Source of the DNA: Aerococcus sp. Group 1
Lineage (GTDB): Bacteria > Bacillota > Bacilli > Lactobacillales > Aerococcaceae
Reading direction: 5' to 3'
NCBI RefSeq assembly: GCF_000193205.1
Contig: NC_015278.1
Coordinates: forward strand, 2,016,975-2,080,974
Length of the DNA: 64,000 nt
The notes beneath the pieces were generated by a model. The model was not told the DNA's origin. It did no database searches and saw only the letters and a list, made by a program, of their open reading frames with translations. Below are positions 1 through 8,585 of this stretch, piece by piece. Position numbers and translations under genes: made by a program. Position 1 is the first letter of the stretch; each line of letters begins with the position of its first letter.

Positions 1-147
1 GAGCATGTCGGCATAGCCAGCATTACTATTGACCCAAGGAAAGACCGCTAACAGAGATACTTCTGCAATGAAGACTAATAGGGTCACCAGGGTCAAAAAG
101 CTTCGATTCATTTTTAAGGCAGTTTGACAGATCACTTTTACAGGCAT
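1..147 (-). CDS. ABC-2 exporter permease, N-terminal fragment
   Basis: Only the first 49 codons are in the window; the gene runs off the left edge. The translation starts MPVKVICQTALKMNRSF and continues into a hydrophobic stretch of about 20 residues, as expected for the first membrane segment of an exporter permease. The ATG lies one base after the stop codon of the ATPase gene at 149-1027, and a GGGGAGGG ribosome-binding site sits inside the end of that gene. The tight coupling says it is the membrane partner of that ATPase. The family cannot be narrowed further from the fragment. Confidence 0.6.
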   Translation of the reverse strand, partial: MPVKVICQTALKMNRSFLTLVTLLVFIAEVSLLAVFPWVNSNAGYADML

Positions 148-148
148 C

Positions 149-1027
149 TTATTCGCCCTCCCCGTAATATTTTTGAAAAATCTCGCGTAAAGTCACCTTT
201 TCACAATCCAAAGCAAGAATGTCGTGTTGGGCTAATTCGCGGACTAGGTGATTGCAATCGCCCAAAAGAGCCAGCCGGTAAGTCTGATTTCCTAAGTCCT
301 CGACCCCACTTAGGTTGGGACTAAGGCCTTCCTTATCGCCCAACTTCACTAGCAAAAAGTCTTGCATTTCCGCATGGAGTTCTGCGATTGAGAGTTCTTT
401 AACGATTCTTCCCGCTTTGATGATACAAATGTCATCCGCAATCCGCTCAACCTCCTCCAAGACATGGGAAGAGAGAAAGATGGTTTTCCCCTTGGCCTTT
501 TCCTCCTTTAAGAGCTGGATCAATTCTTCCTGCATGAGGGGATCTAGGCCCGTACTGGGTTCATCCAAGATAATAATGTCAGGATCACACATAAAGCAAG
601 CCACCAGGGCCAGTTTCTGCTTCATCCCCTTGGACATCTTGGGGATAGGAATGTCCATGTTTAAATGGAAACGCTCGATTAGACTTTGAGCCCGGCTGGG
701 ATTTGGGTCATGGTGGATCTTCCCCTGCATAGCCAGGAAATCTTGGGCTGATAAGCCACTGGGAAAGACAATTTCTCCAGGCAAGTAACCCAGCTTATCC
801 TTGACCCGGTCTGCTTCCTGCCAGCAATCATAACCATTAATAGTCAAAGACCCCGAGTCTGCCTTTAAAAATCCCATCAGATGGCGGATAGTGGTCGATT
901 TTCCCGCCCCATTCGGTCCGATAAAACCCATCACTTGTCCGGCATCGACTTCAAGGCTAAGGTCAAAGATACCCTTCTTATTCTTAAAAGACTTGGTCAC
1001 ATGATCAATTTTAATCAAGTGCTTCAC
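149..1027 (-). CDS. ABC-2 type exporter ATP-binding protein
   Basis: A 292-residue ABC ATPase energising export through the permease that follows. Visible motifs are the Walker A loop GPNGAGKST (about residues 38-46), the signature MSKGMKQKLAL (about 131-141), Walker B IIILDEPSTGLD (about 150-161) and a switch histidine in SSHVLEE. The C-terminal 80 residues resemble the accessory tail of exporters of the CcmA/NatA/BcrA type. The start is a GTG behind a GGGGGT purine run; no better ATG is upstream. It precedes the permease at 1-147 with one base between them, so the two form an operon reading off the left edge. The substrate cannot be told. Confidence 0.85.
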   Translation of the reverse strand: MKHLIKIDHVTKSFKNKKGIFDLSLEVDAGQVMGFIGPNGAGKSTTIRHLMGFLKADSGSLTINGYDCWQEADRVKDKLGYLPGEIVFPSGLSAQDFLAMQGKIHHDPNPSRAQSLIERFHLNMDIPIPKMSKGMKQKLALVACFMCDPDIIILDEPSTGLDPLMQEELIQLLKEEKAKGKTIFLSSHVLEEVERIADDICIIKAGRIVKELSIAELHAEMQDFLLVKLGDKEGLSPNLSGVEDLGNQTYRLALLGDCNHLVRELAQHDILALDCEKVTLREIFQKYYGEGE

Positions 1028-1154
1028 CCCCGAATAACTTCATTCTTAGGATAACTTGCTGGATTCTTCTAGGAAGGTTTCCTCAACAAGTCCCTTATAT
1101 TTGAATAAAATTATACTCTAAAATATATAATTTGAAACCCCTATTTTTAGCCAA

Positions 1155-1192
1155 GAAAAAAAGAGAGCCGGTCCCAAAAGACCAACTCTCTA
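1155..1192 (-). terminator. Rho-independent terminator of the flippase gene
   Basis: On the minus strand, an AGAGAG...CTCTCT stem with an inner GGTC/GACC helix is followed by a run of seven or more T. It lies 25 bp beyond the stop of the gene at 1218-2933. Confidence 0.8.
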
Positions 1193-1217
1193 GAAAATTC
1201 TTTAGATGACTTCACTG

Positions 1218-2933
1218 TTAAGCGATATGGAAAAACTTGCGCAGACGTTCTGCCTGCTTGTGACCGATAATGACATCCAGTTGCCGGCCCTTAGCGATAG
1301 CGGCGACATAAACGATAACACCCACACTAGCCAGTACTAGTAATTCCACTATGGCGCCCAAGCGATTAGGGGCGCCGATAACGACCTTGAAAAAGATCAA
1401 GAGTAGACCATCAGCCAGTAGCATGAGTCCACTCGCCTTCAGAGCCCCTGATAAGCGCGACAAGATCGCCTTGGCTCCTAACTTTACCTGCGAGCGAATG
1501 ACCAGTAGGTAGTAAACACACATATAGACGAAGGCCAAGATGGAGGCATACATAGCCCCCTCACTACCAAAGACCGCCAGGAGCGGAAATTGAACGATCA
1601 ACTTCATCGCTACCCCAAAGACAATCCCAATCATGGCCCGTTTTTGGTCATCCATGGCTTGGAGAACCATCACTAAAACCGAGAAGAGTCCCATGGGAAT
1701 CGCCATCACTGAAGAGACCTGTAAGTACCATTCACCTAGGGGGTCATAAATCCCATAGAGGAGTTGGTAAACCGGACCAGCAACCAGGGCCATCCCCAAG
1801 GAAGCCGGTAACATAACTAGACTGAAAAGATTCAAGGTATGTAAGATCACTTCCCGAGTTTTGGTGAAGCTGGCCTTGACCTTTTGTGTCAACTTGGCCC
1901 GGCGGTAGTGGGTCAATTCCCGAATATAGGTATCGGTCACCACTGGAACCGAAGTCGAAGCAATGGCGGTCGCAAAGGAGAGGATGATTTGAATCACCCG
2001 CCGCGCATTAGCGTTGAAGACCCCATATTGGTAGACTAGTTGATCATGGGGTAAGTCACTCACCTGCTGCATCATCGGCATATAGGTATTCATATCGATC
2101 AAATTGATGGCTTCAACAATTGACCCGGTGATGACAAAGGGAATGGCCACCCGGACAATCTCGAATAAGAGGCTTTTGGTAGACACCGTATTGGTATCCA
2201 CATAACCTTCTGGCATCTGGTACTGGTCCTTATCACGGATATAATAGAAAACCAAAGTGATAATGGCTACCACCGCACCGATAAAGGCCGCAAAGGTGGA
2301 GTGTCCAACCGCTGCCGCCACCGAGCCATCTAAGAGTTGGCGGATCACATAAACCGCCACCAGCATATAGGCTACCCGGGCGATCTGCTCGGTCACCTGG
2401 GAGATGGCACTCTGCTTCATCTCCAGATAGGCTTGAAAGCCCCCTCTAAGAATAGATAAGAGGGGGATCACGGCCAAGGCCGGCACCAAAGAGCGGATGA
2501 CTAAGACCACATCCTCTTCGCTAGCCGCAGGTAAATTCTGCGACAGGGCCGGCGCTGCCAGGTAAAGGAGGAGGGCACAGACTAGACCGGTGATGGTCAT
2601 TAGAATGGTCCCACTCTTAAAGAGCCGGCGACTGGTCCCATATTCTCCCCGGGCCATGTAATTGGTCATCTGCTTAGAAATGGCGGCCGGCACGCCAGCA
2701 ATGGCCACCGATAAGAAAATCAAATAATAATTGTAACCAATACTATACAAGGCATTGGCCTGGGTTCCCGTATGGGGGTCTCCAATCCAACGCATCCAAG
2801 GAATAATATAGAGGACCCCGATGATCCGTGAGACCATACTGGATATGGACATCCAGGCCGATCCTTCATTCAATTTGGCTTTTGCGCGTGCTTCCTGGTC
2901 GATGGTTTCCAGGTCTTTTTCATTTTTTGGCAT
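1218..2933 (-). CDS. MurJ/YtgP-like polysaccharide flippase (MOP superfamily)
   Basis: About 571 residues with some 14 hydrophobic segments, matching the polysaccharide-biosynthesis flippase family of Gram-positives (YtgP/MurJ-like, SpoVB-like). These proteins flip lipid-linked precursors such as lipid II across the membrane. The segment GSAWMSISSMVSRIIGVLY near the N-terminus is typical of the first helix of this group. The reading frame opens at 2960, but the ATG pair at 2936/2933 follows GGGAG at the right spacing, so I prefer 2933. It has its own terminator and is transcribed divergently from the FemX-like gene, so two cell-wall genes share one intergenic region. Which lipid-linked substrate it carries is inference. 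Confidence 0.8.
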   Translation of the reverse strand: MPKNEKDLETIDQEARAKAKLNEGSAWMSISSMVSRIIGVLYIIPWMRWIGDPHTGTQANALYSIGYNYYLIFLSVAIAGVPAAISKQMTNYMARGEYGTSRRLFKSGTILMTITGLVCALLLYLAAPALSQNLPAASEEDVVLVIRSLVPALAVIPLLSILRGGFQAYLEMKQSAISQVTEQIARVAYMLVAVYVIRQLLDGSVAAAVGHSTFAAFIGAVVAIITLVFYYIRDKDQYQMPEGYVDTNTVSTKSLLFEIVRVAIPFVITGSIVEAINLIDMNTYMPMMQQVSDLPHDQLVYQYGVFNANARRVIQIILSFATAIASTSVPVVTDTYIRELTHYRRAKLTQKVKASFTKTREVILHTLNLFSLVMLPASLGMALVAGPVYQLLYGIYDPLGEWYLQVSSVMAIPMGLFSVLVMVLQAMDDQKRAMIGIVFGVAMKLIVQFPLLAVFGSEGAMYASILAFVYMCVYYLLVIRSQVKLGAKAILSRLSGALKASGLMLLADGLLLIFFKVVIGAPNRLGAIVELLVLASVGVIVYVAAIAKGRQLDVIIGHKQAERLRKFFHIA

Positions 2934-3101
2934 CATTACTCTCCCAGAATTGTTTGACATGTTTTTTATACATCATAATCCTACTTATTGTACTCAAATT
3001 TAGCCATCAATTCAATACAACTTCCCTTGGCTCTGTCAGTCAGCCCCTTAAGCTCCATCGCTCTAGGGCAAAAATTGCCTGAGCTTTAGGCAGTTTTTTG
3101 C

Positions 3102-3107
3102 TATAAT
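3102..3107 (+). promoter_or_regulatory. Extended -10 promoter for the FemX-like gene
   Basis: The TATAAT at 3102-3107 is preceded by TGC, giving an extended -10. No good -35 is visible at 16-18 bp. A small TGCCT/AGGCA hairpin with a T6 run lies just upstream (about 3076-3098). The start codon is at 3186, behind AAAGGA. Confidence 0.5.
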
Positions 3108-3185
3108 GGGAGCTGTTAGACAAGATTTCGCTTATGTTTAGTAAAATAAATATAAAAGCAATTACACAATTAGCAAAGGACTATT

Positions 3186-4430
3186 ATGATTTTTAAAGAA
3201 ATTTCAGCCGATCAACTTGAACACTTTCAACAAAAGCAGCCCGACCGTCACTTCTTTACCCAGGGCGCTGACTACCAACGCCTGGCCGAAAGCAACCAGA
3301 CCACTTCCAAAATCCTGGCGGTCGTCGAAGGCGAGTCCCTACTGGCTTATGCCACCTTCATCTACTACCCCTACAAAAAGTTTTTCTACAAGGTGACCAC
3401 CCAATTCGGTCCCATTATGGATTACACTAACCAAGACCTGGTCGATTTCTACTTCCACCACTTAAAAAATTACTTTAAGAAGAATTGGCGGGTCCTCTGT
3501 GTCCGGGTCAACCCCTTCCTCAATGAACGCTACTTCTCCGATGTCGACTTTATCGAGGATAATCCCCAAGCAAATGAGGTAGATAAGATCCTTCAGGCGG
3601 AAGGCTATATTAAAACTGACCATGACCTCTTCGATGATCCCACCCTGGCCACTCGTTGCGTCTTTTCCAAGGATTTGACCGGACTCACTAAGGATAATCT
3701 CCTGAAGCATGTCTCGCAAATTGCCCGCTACACCATCAACCGCACTATCAAGGAAGGCGTGCAAGTGCGGCCACTAAATATTTACGATGAAGCGGACTGT
3801 AAAATCCTCGATGCCATCAACCAAGAGACCTCAGAGCGGATTGGTTTTGAACTTAGAGACGCTAAATACTTCAAAAATCTCAAAAACATCCTCAAAGACG
3901 ACCTCATCCTCGCCCTGGCCTATATTGATTGTGACTACTTCCTGAGCCAAACCAAAGAGACCATCGCCAAGCTCAAAGAAGAACGTCAGGACCTGGAAGA
4001 CAAACTCGCCCTGGGTAAGGTCAACCCTAAAAAGACCAAGAATAAAATCCGCGAGCTCAATGAAAATATCGGTATTTGGGAAAAGAAAATTGAAAAGATC
4101 CAAAAGTTGAAGGAAGAAGAAGGCAATATCGTCAACCTGGCCTGCGCCAGCTTTATCCAATCGGCTGAGGACTTTATTTACTTCTCCAGTGGCGCCTTCA
4201 GCAAGTTTACCCGCTTTGAAGGGCCCTACGCCATCCTCTACCGTATGCTCCTAGAGGCCATTGACAAGGACTTTAGCTACTTTAATTTCTATGGGACCAG
4301 TAGCGACTTTTCTGAAGAGGGACCTGATTACGGCGTCCTCCAATTCAAGCGTAACTTCAAGGGGAATATTGAATGGTTCATGGCCAACTACGAATTAAGA
4401 AATGCCCTAGGGAAAATTGTTTCTTGGTAA
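3186..4430 (+). CDS. FemX/FemAB-type peptidoglycan bridge aminoacyltransferase
   Basis: A 414-residue protein of the FemABX family, which uses aminoacyl-tRNA to add amino acids to the stem-peptide lysine of lipid II at the cytoplasmic face. Length and layout fit: two GNAT-like subdomains interrupted by a lysine/glutamate-rich helical arm (about residues 255-310, the coiled coil that in FemA-type enzymes contacts tRNA). The C-terminal segment FNFYGTSSDFSEEGPDYGVLQFKRNF is characteristic in type. The start follows AAAGGACTATT. It is divergent from the flippase gene and single-gene, with a terminator at 4461-4500. Which residue it adds, and whether it acts first (FemX/MurM-like), cannot be read from sequence alone. 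Confidence 0.85.
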   Translation: MIFKEISADQLEHFQQKQPDRHFFTQGADYQRLAESNQTTSKILAVVEGESLLAYATFIYYPYKKFFYKVTTQFGPIMDYTNQDLVDFYFHHLKNYFKKNWRVLCVRVNPFLNERYFSDVDFIEDNPQANEVDKILQAEGYIKTDHDLFDDPTLATRCVFSKDLTGLTKDNLLKHVSQIARYTINRTIKEGVQVRPLNIYDEADCKILDAINQETSERIGFELRDAKYFKNLKNILKDDLILALAYIDCDYFLSQTKETIAKLKEERQDLEDKLALGKVNPKKTKNKIRELNENIGIWEKKIEKIQKLKEEEGNIVNLACASFIQSAEDFIYFSSGAFSKFTRFEGPYAILYRMLLEAIDKDFSYFNFYGTSSDFSEEGPDYGVLQFKRNFKGNIEWFMANYELRNALGKIVSW

Positions 4431-4460
4431 GACTGACCGCTAGCTATAGTAAAAATAAGA

Positions 4461-4500
4461 CGCTGGTGAAGCTACACATGCTCCACCAGCGCCTTTTTCT
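4461..4500 (+). terminator. Terminator of the FemX-like gene
   Basis: The stem CGCTGGTG / CACCAGCG (4461-4468 with 4484-4491) is followed by CCTTTTTCTT, 30 bp after the stop codon. Confidence 0.8.
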
Positions 4501-4617
4501 TGTGGACATTATTGACTAAAGCTTCTTTTTACTCGCTCAAAACCTTCCCTTAGAGCGGTCTAATACTTGTTGAGCTTTCATCTTATATCTATCTAAAGCC
4601 CATCAAAGGATCTACCC

Positions 4618-5352
4618 TTATTTTGTTTTAGCTAATTCTTGACAAGATAATTGGTAGAATAGGCCCGTAACCCCCACATTGACTAAAAGGAATAAAACCA
4701 GTTCAGCCAAGCTAAAGTCTTCAAGCGATCGACTGCGTAAGGCCACCATGACTTGAGAGTAAGGATAGAACGGCACCAAGTTTTCATTGATGAAGAGCAA
4801 GACAAAGCCACCCATAGCACCTAGGGCAGAAAGGCCCACTGACTGGCTAAAATTTCTGCTTTTAGAAAAGAGATAACTCTGAATAGAAAGAATGCTTGCC
4901 GAGGCCAACACTGACAGGGCAAGCCACTTTAAATTGACCAAGACATCCAGCGATAAAGCCAGGTCTGCAGCCAACACGCCTCCAAGATAAACTAAGAAAA
5001 GCATGACCTGGACGAGAACGACGATTCCAAGAACTGCTATCAGTTTACTAAAAAGCAGCTTCCAAATCGATACGGCATTGGCTCGAAGCATTTCGATATT
5101 TTTTCTTTCAAATTCTTGATTTAAGCTCATCGCCATAAATATAGCCAACATGGGCGCCGATAAAACCTGGCTGTAATAAAAAGTCAGCTGGCCCCACATG
5201 ACTTGATATTGGGTACCTTCAGTAAAAACGGACTGGTTGGCAAAATAGATCCCCAAACCAATAAAGCTGGCTATGGCCAGAAAGACCAAGCCGATACAGA
5301 ATAATTGGACTTTTCTCAATTTATACCATTCTTGTGCTAGATAGTCTCTCAT
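4618..5352 (-). CDS. ABC-2 permease subunit, second of a BcrAB-like exporter
   Basis: About 244 residues with six predicted membrane segments, starting MRDYLAQEWYKLRKVQLF. The frame is open further upstream, but the ATG at 5352 overlaps the previous gene's stop in an ATGA arrangement, so that start is preferred. The N-terminal EWYKLRK followed by a hydrophobic helix is typical of permeases of lantibiotic-immunity or bacitracin-type exporters (ABC-2 family, about 240-250 residues). It is translationally coupled to another permease of the same size (5349-6101) and an ATPase (6103-7011), giving the EFG-like arrangement of one ATPase and two permeases. Likely role: removal of membrane-acting peptide antibiotics. 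The exact substrate is unknown. Confidence 0.75.
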   Translation of the reverse strand: MRDYLAQEWYKLRKVQLFCIGLVFLAIASFIGLGIYFANQSVFTEGTQYQVMWGQLTFYYSQVLSAPMLAIFMAMSLNQEFERKNIEMLRANAVSIWKLLFSKLIAVLGIVVLVQVMLFLVYLGGVLAADLALSLDVLVNLKWLALSVLASASILSIQSYLFSKSRNFSQSVGLSALGAMGGFVLLFINENLVPFYPYSQVMVALRSRSLEDFSLAELVLFLLVNVGVTGLFYQLSCQELAKTK

Positions 5353-6101
5353 GCTAAGGTCCTCTTTCTGGCAATCATAGCCCGGACGACAATCGCTATG
5401 ATAGCTAGGTAAAGCAAATAAAGCAGTAAGCGTAATCCCAGACACCCATCCAAAACATAGTTGTAAGAACTACCATCAATCAGGTTAAATTTATAGGGGG
5501 CTAAGTAGCCTGCCCCTAAAAAAGGCAGGATAAAACTCCAAAGCGCTGAGGTTTTTGAGGCTAAAACCAGTCCAAAAAAGCCACCCATAAAACCTAAGGA
5601 TAACAAAAGCCCTTGTTTTTCGATCACCAGCGCCAGGAATAAATAAAGAGTGATCAAGCTGAAACTGGCCAGAAATTGTCCAGTCACTTGCAGGAGACTG
5701 ATTGATAGAGGAACATAGGCCCCATGGCTATAGGCATATAGAGTCACAAGCCCGGTTTGGACGATTGCAATCAGCAGGAAAAATAAGGCCGTGAGGAGCA
5801 ATTTACTATCAAAAATCTTCAGTGTGCTTCTGCCATTGGCATTTTGCAGTTTAAAGGTCTGCCCCATTCTTTCATTGTTAACAATTCGACTGGTAAAAAT
5901 ACTAATGGCTATGGGGAGTAAGAGGCTGTTAACGGTTTGATTGTTAAACAAGACCCCTACCGCATCTAGTTGGCGGCTGGAAAACTCACTACCTAAACTA
6001 ACTAGATTCCATAGCAAGGCTATTAGCATCAGGATGACTGCGATCGAAAATGACCGGGTTCGGCGACTCTTTAAAAGTTCGATTTGTAAAGCTTTCACCA
6101 T
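5349..6101 (-). CDS. ABC-2 permease subunit, first of a BcrAB-like exporter
   Basis: A 250-residue integral membrane protein with about six hydrophobic segments. It begins MVKALQIELLKSRRTRSF, the short basic N-terminal arm common to lantibiotic-immunity (LanE/LanG-like) and BcrB-like permeases. The ATG follows AAGGAGG at ideal spacing inside the end of the ATPase gene. It overlaps the following permease by four bases. The paired permeases probably form a heterodimeric channel with the ATPase upstream. Regulation is likely through the inverted repeat upstream of the operon (7124-7147). Confidence 0.75.
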   Translation of the reverse strand: MVKALQIELLKSRRTRSFSIAVILMLIALLWNLVSLGSEFSSRQLDAVGVLFNNQTVNSLLLPIAISIFTSRIVNNERMGQTFKLQNANGRSTLKIFDSKLLLTALFFLLIAIVQTGLVTLYAYSHGAYVPLSISLLQVTGQFLASFSLITLYLFLALVIEKQGLLLSLGFMGGFFGLVLASKTSALWSFILPFLGAGYLAPYKFNLIDGSSYNYVLDGCLGLRLLLYLLYLAIIAIVVRAMIARKRTLA

Positions 6102-6102
6102 C

Positions 6103-7011
6103 CTATACCTCCTTGGTTAACTGTAGAAAAATATCTTCCAAACTTTCCTGTTTGGACTCGATTCTAAAAAGCGGGAAACCCGTCTCAACCAAGGCTTTAG
6201 CGACCATGGCGACTTTGTCATCAGTCGTTGTCTTTATTTTCAAGAGATGGTCCGCCACTTCGAAGTCATTGGGCCCATAGTATTGACTTAACAAGCGCTC
6301 TAAGGCCTGGCATTCAAATTCTCCGCGAAACTCAATCCAATGATTGGCCTTGATTTGGTCAATTTCGCCTTCATAGACCAGTCGCCCCTGGTTAATGATG
6401 CCCACCCGATCAGCCATCTGTTCAATTTCCGATAAAATATGACTGGAAATAAAGACGGTCAAGCCCTGAGTTTTGGCTAGATTAATAATCAATTCTCTGA
6501 CCTCGTGGATACCGCTAGGATCTAAGCCGTTGGTCGGTTCGTCAAGAAGTAAGATTTTGGGTTGCTTAACTAAGGCAAAGGCAAGGGCTAAGCGCTGTTT
6601 CATTCCTAAAGAATAGTCTTTGGCCAGTTTTTTCTGATTCTTCTCTTCAGCTAAACCGACTAATTCAAGGGTTTTCCAAATATTCCGCTTATCGAAACCT
6701 AGCATTTTTTGAAAGACTAGGAGATTTTCATATCCGGTTAAATTGGGATAGTAGGAAGGCTCTTCAATCATTGAGCCGATGTCATTTAAATAATCCCTAT
6801 TTTCTAAAATGGATTGACCGCCGACTTCAATCTGACCCGATGAGGGTGGGATTAAGGATAGAATCATCTTCATGGTGGTGGTTTTTCCGGCCCCGTTAGG
6901 TCCCAAGAAACCATAGATTTCTCCTTTTCTCACGGTAAGACGATCCAAGTCAACCGAATGGTGGCCATTAAAGTCCTTCTTCAAATTTTTAAGTTCAATG
7001 ATATTGGTCAT
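6103..7011 (-). CDS. BcrA-like ABC exporter ATPase (peptide-antibiotic resistance type)
   Basis: A 302-residue ABC ATPase, first gene of a three-gene exporter operon. Motifs: Walker A GPNGAGKTT (about residues 37-45), signature YSLGMKQRLAL (about 132-142), Walker B ILLLDEPTNGLDPSG (about 152-166) and switch SSHILSEIE. The YSLGMKQRL signature and the roughly 300-residue size, with a C-terminal extension, are typical of bacitracin (BcrA) and lantibiotic-immunity (LanF) ATPases. Its stop overlaps the ribosome-binding site of the next gene. A 24-bp perfect inverted repeat of the BceR type lies about 110 bp upstream of the start, so I infer induction by a Bce-like two-component system encoded elsewhere. 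Confidence 0.85.
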   Translation of the reverse strand: MTNIIELKNLKKDFNGHHSVDLDRLTVRKGEIYGFLGPNGAGKTTTMKMILSLIPPSSGQIEVGGQSILENRDYLNDIGSMIEEPSYYPNLTGYENLLVFQKMLGFDKRNIWKTLELVGLAEEKNQKKLAKDYSLGMKQRLALAFALVKQPKILLLDEPTNGLDPSGIHEVRELIINLAKTQGLTVFISSHILSEIEQMADRVGIINQGRLVYEGEIDQIKANHWIEFRGEFECQALERLLSQYYGPNDFEVADHLLKIKTTTDDKVAMVAKALVETGFPLFRIESKQESLEDIFLQLTKEV

Positions 7012-7068
7012 GTCATGCCTCTTCCTATCAGTAAAACTTTTTGCAATATACTTTTTAGATCATATCTA

Positions 7069-7074
7069 ATTATA
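7069..7074 (-). promoter_or_regulatory. -10 element of the BcrAB-like operon
   Basis: On the minus strand, TATAAT lies about 58 bp before the ATPase start codon. The hexamer at the -35 position is poor, as is common for promoters that need an activator. The nearby inverted repeat at 7124-7147 is the candidate activator site. Confidence 0.5.
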
Positions 7075-7123
7075 GGTTGAAGCAAGTGGACCAGCCTTTA
7101 CCTAAACTTACAAATCAAAGGGG

Positions 7124-7147
7124 TAAGCTTACAGTTTTGTAAGCTTA
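7124..7147. promoter_or_regulatory. BceR-type operator (TTACA-N4-TGTAA)
   Basis: Perfect 10-bp arms, TAAGCTTACA and TGTAAGCTTA, are separated by GTTT. The core TTACA-N4-TGTAA matches the published BceR-family consensus TnACA-N4-TGTAA. A further TGTAAG half-site lies between it and the -10 (about 7106-7111). It sits upstream of the promoter region, the position of an activator site. Confidence 0.7.
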
Positions 7148-7245
7148 ATTGATGTTTATTAACTCAAGGCCTGACTACGCTTAGCTGTGCTTATATCTAA
7201 CCCCATGGCCCCAGAGAAGAGCCTTTCTTTAACTTCAAGGCAAAG

Positions 7246-7277
7246 AAAAAATGCCATACCATCACTGATATGACATT
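7246..7277 (-). terminator. Terminator of pepT
   Basis: On the minus strand, an AATGtCATA / TATGgCATT imperfect stem is followed by T6. It lies 35 bp after the pepT stop. Confidence 0.65.
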
Positions 7278-7311
7278 GTTTATCGACATGATTTTGATTT
7301 CAGTCATTGTC

Positions 7312-8532
7312 TTAGCCTTTAATAATGGCCACGATGACATCCTGGAGGGCTTGGAGGCCTTGGGCACTGACGAATTCGTATTGGCCGTGGAGGTTTTCCC
7401 CACCGGTAAAAATATTCGCGGTCGGGAGACCTTTGAAGTTAAAGACACAGCCATCCATGCCCCCGCGGAAGGGTTGGATATCTGGCTCAATCCCACAATC
7501 CCGGTAGGCTTTCAGGGCCCGCTCCATGACATAGGGGTGGTGGTCGAGGACTTCTTTAATATTCTTGTACTGGTCAGAAATTTCATAGCGGATCCGCGGC
7601 CGTTTGTACTGACTATTGATCTTATCCACCACTTGGGCAAAGATTTCCTTACGTTCTTGGAACTTGGCCTCGTCGTGGTCACGGATAATGAAGACTTGGT
7701 GAACTTGGCCTAAGTCCCCGTTTTGTTGAGTTAGCATAAAGTAACCCTCATAGCCATCAGTCTTTTCCGGCACTTGGTCTTTGGGTAAGTCATTGACAAT
7801 TTGCGCCCCCAAGTGCAAGGGGTTGATGGCATTGCCCTTAGAAGACCCGGGATGGACACTCTTACCTTCAATCCAAACTTCCACCTGGGCCGCATTGAAG
7901 GTCTCTCCTTCAATCTTTCCGACCCGGCCAGAATCAGGAGTATAGGCAAAGTCAGCCCCAAAACCTTCCACGTCAAAGCGGTAGGCCCCTAGGAGACCGA
8001 TCTCTTCATCGACCACAAAGGCAATCCTCACCTTCCCATGTTCAATTTCTGGGTGGGCCAGGAGGTATTCCATGGCCCCAATAATTCCCACCATGCCGGC
8101 CTTGTCATCGGCACCGAGCAGGGTGGTCCCATCACTAGTGATCAGAGTTTGACCGACATAGTCTTTGAGGAAGGGAAATTCCGCCACTTCCATGACAATC
8201 CCCTCAGCTTCATTTAATACCAGGTCCTGGCCGTCATAGTCTTCATGGACTTGGGGTTGGATATTCTCCGCATTAAAGTCAGCCGTGTCGACATGGGCAA
8301 CAAAGCCAATCACGGGTAAATCCGCTTCTGTCGTTGCCGGCAGGGTAGCCGTCACACAGGCCCGCTGGCGGTCAAAGTCGACCTGGCTCAGGCCCAATTC
8401 TTCCATTTCTCCAGCAATGACTTCTAAGAAATCCAGCTGGCTTTGGGTGCTGGGGAAGGTCTCACTATACATATCAGACCGGGTATTGACCTTAGCATAA
8501 CGGATAAAACGATCGGTTAAACTTTCAGCCAT
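7312..8532 (-). CDS. pepT: Peptidase T (tripeptide aminopeptidase, M20B)
   Basis: A 406-residue cytosolic zinc aminopeptidase that removes the N-terminal residue from tripeptides. It has the M20 metal-site motifs: GFVAHVDTADF (first ligand His and Asp, about residues 76-86), GADDKAGMVG (bridging Asp, about 140-149), FVVDEEIGLLG with the catalytic Glu (about 172-182), and the late FTGGENLHGQYEFV ligand region. Length is normal for PepT (about 405-410). The ATG follows AAAGGATTGATACC. It sits 53 bp downstream of an oligopeptide-binding lipoprotein gene on the same strand with no terminator between, so uptake and hydrolysis of peptides are probably co-expressed. Confidence 0.95.
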   Translation of the reverse strand: MAESLTDRFIRYAKVNTRSDMYSETFPSTQSQLDFLEVIAGEMEELGLSQVDFDRQRACVTATLPATTEADLPVIGFVAHVDTADFNAENIQPQVHEDYDGQDLVLNEAEGIVMEVAEFPFLKDYVGQTLITSDGTTLLGADDKAGMVGIIGAMEYLLAHPEIEHGKVRIAFVVDEEIGLLGAYRFDVEGFGADFAYTPDSGRVGKIEGETFNAAQVEVWIEGKSVHPGSSKGNAINPLHLGAQIVNDLPKDQVPEKTDGYEGYFMLTQQNGDLGQVHQVFIIRDHDEAKFQERKEIFAQVVDKINSQYKRPRIRYEISDQYKNIKEVLDHHPYVMERALKAYRDCGIEPDIQPFRGGMDGCVFNFKGLPTANIFTGGENLHGQYEFVSAQGLQALQDVIVAIIKG

Positions 8533-8585
8533 GGTATCAATCCTTTCTCTGGCTTAATGACTAGGAATCGAGCGGTCCAGTGGAA

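Noticed and set aside
3076..3098. Terminator for the flippase or FemX-like gene
   Set aside because: The hairpin is upstream of both divergent genes, so it cannot end either of them; it overlaps promoter DNA.
3831..4160. 109-residue minus-strand ORF within the FemX-like gene
   Set aside because: Antisense shadow of the lysine/glutamate-rich helical arm; no ribosome-binding site or family resemblance.
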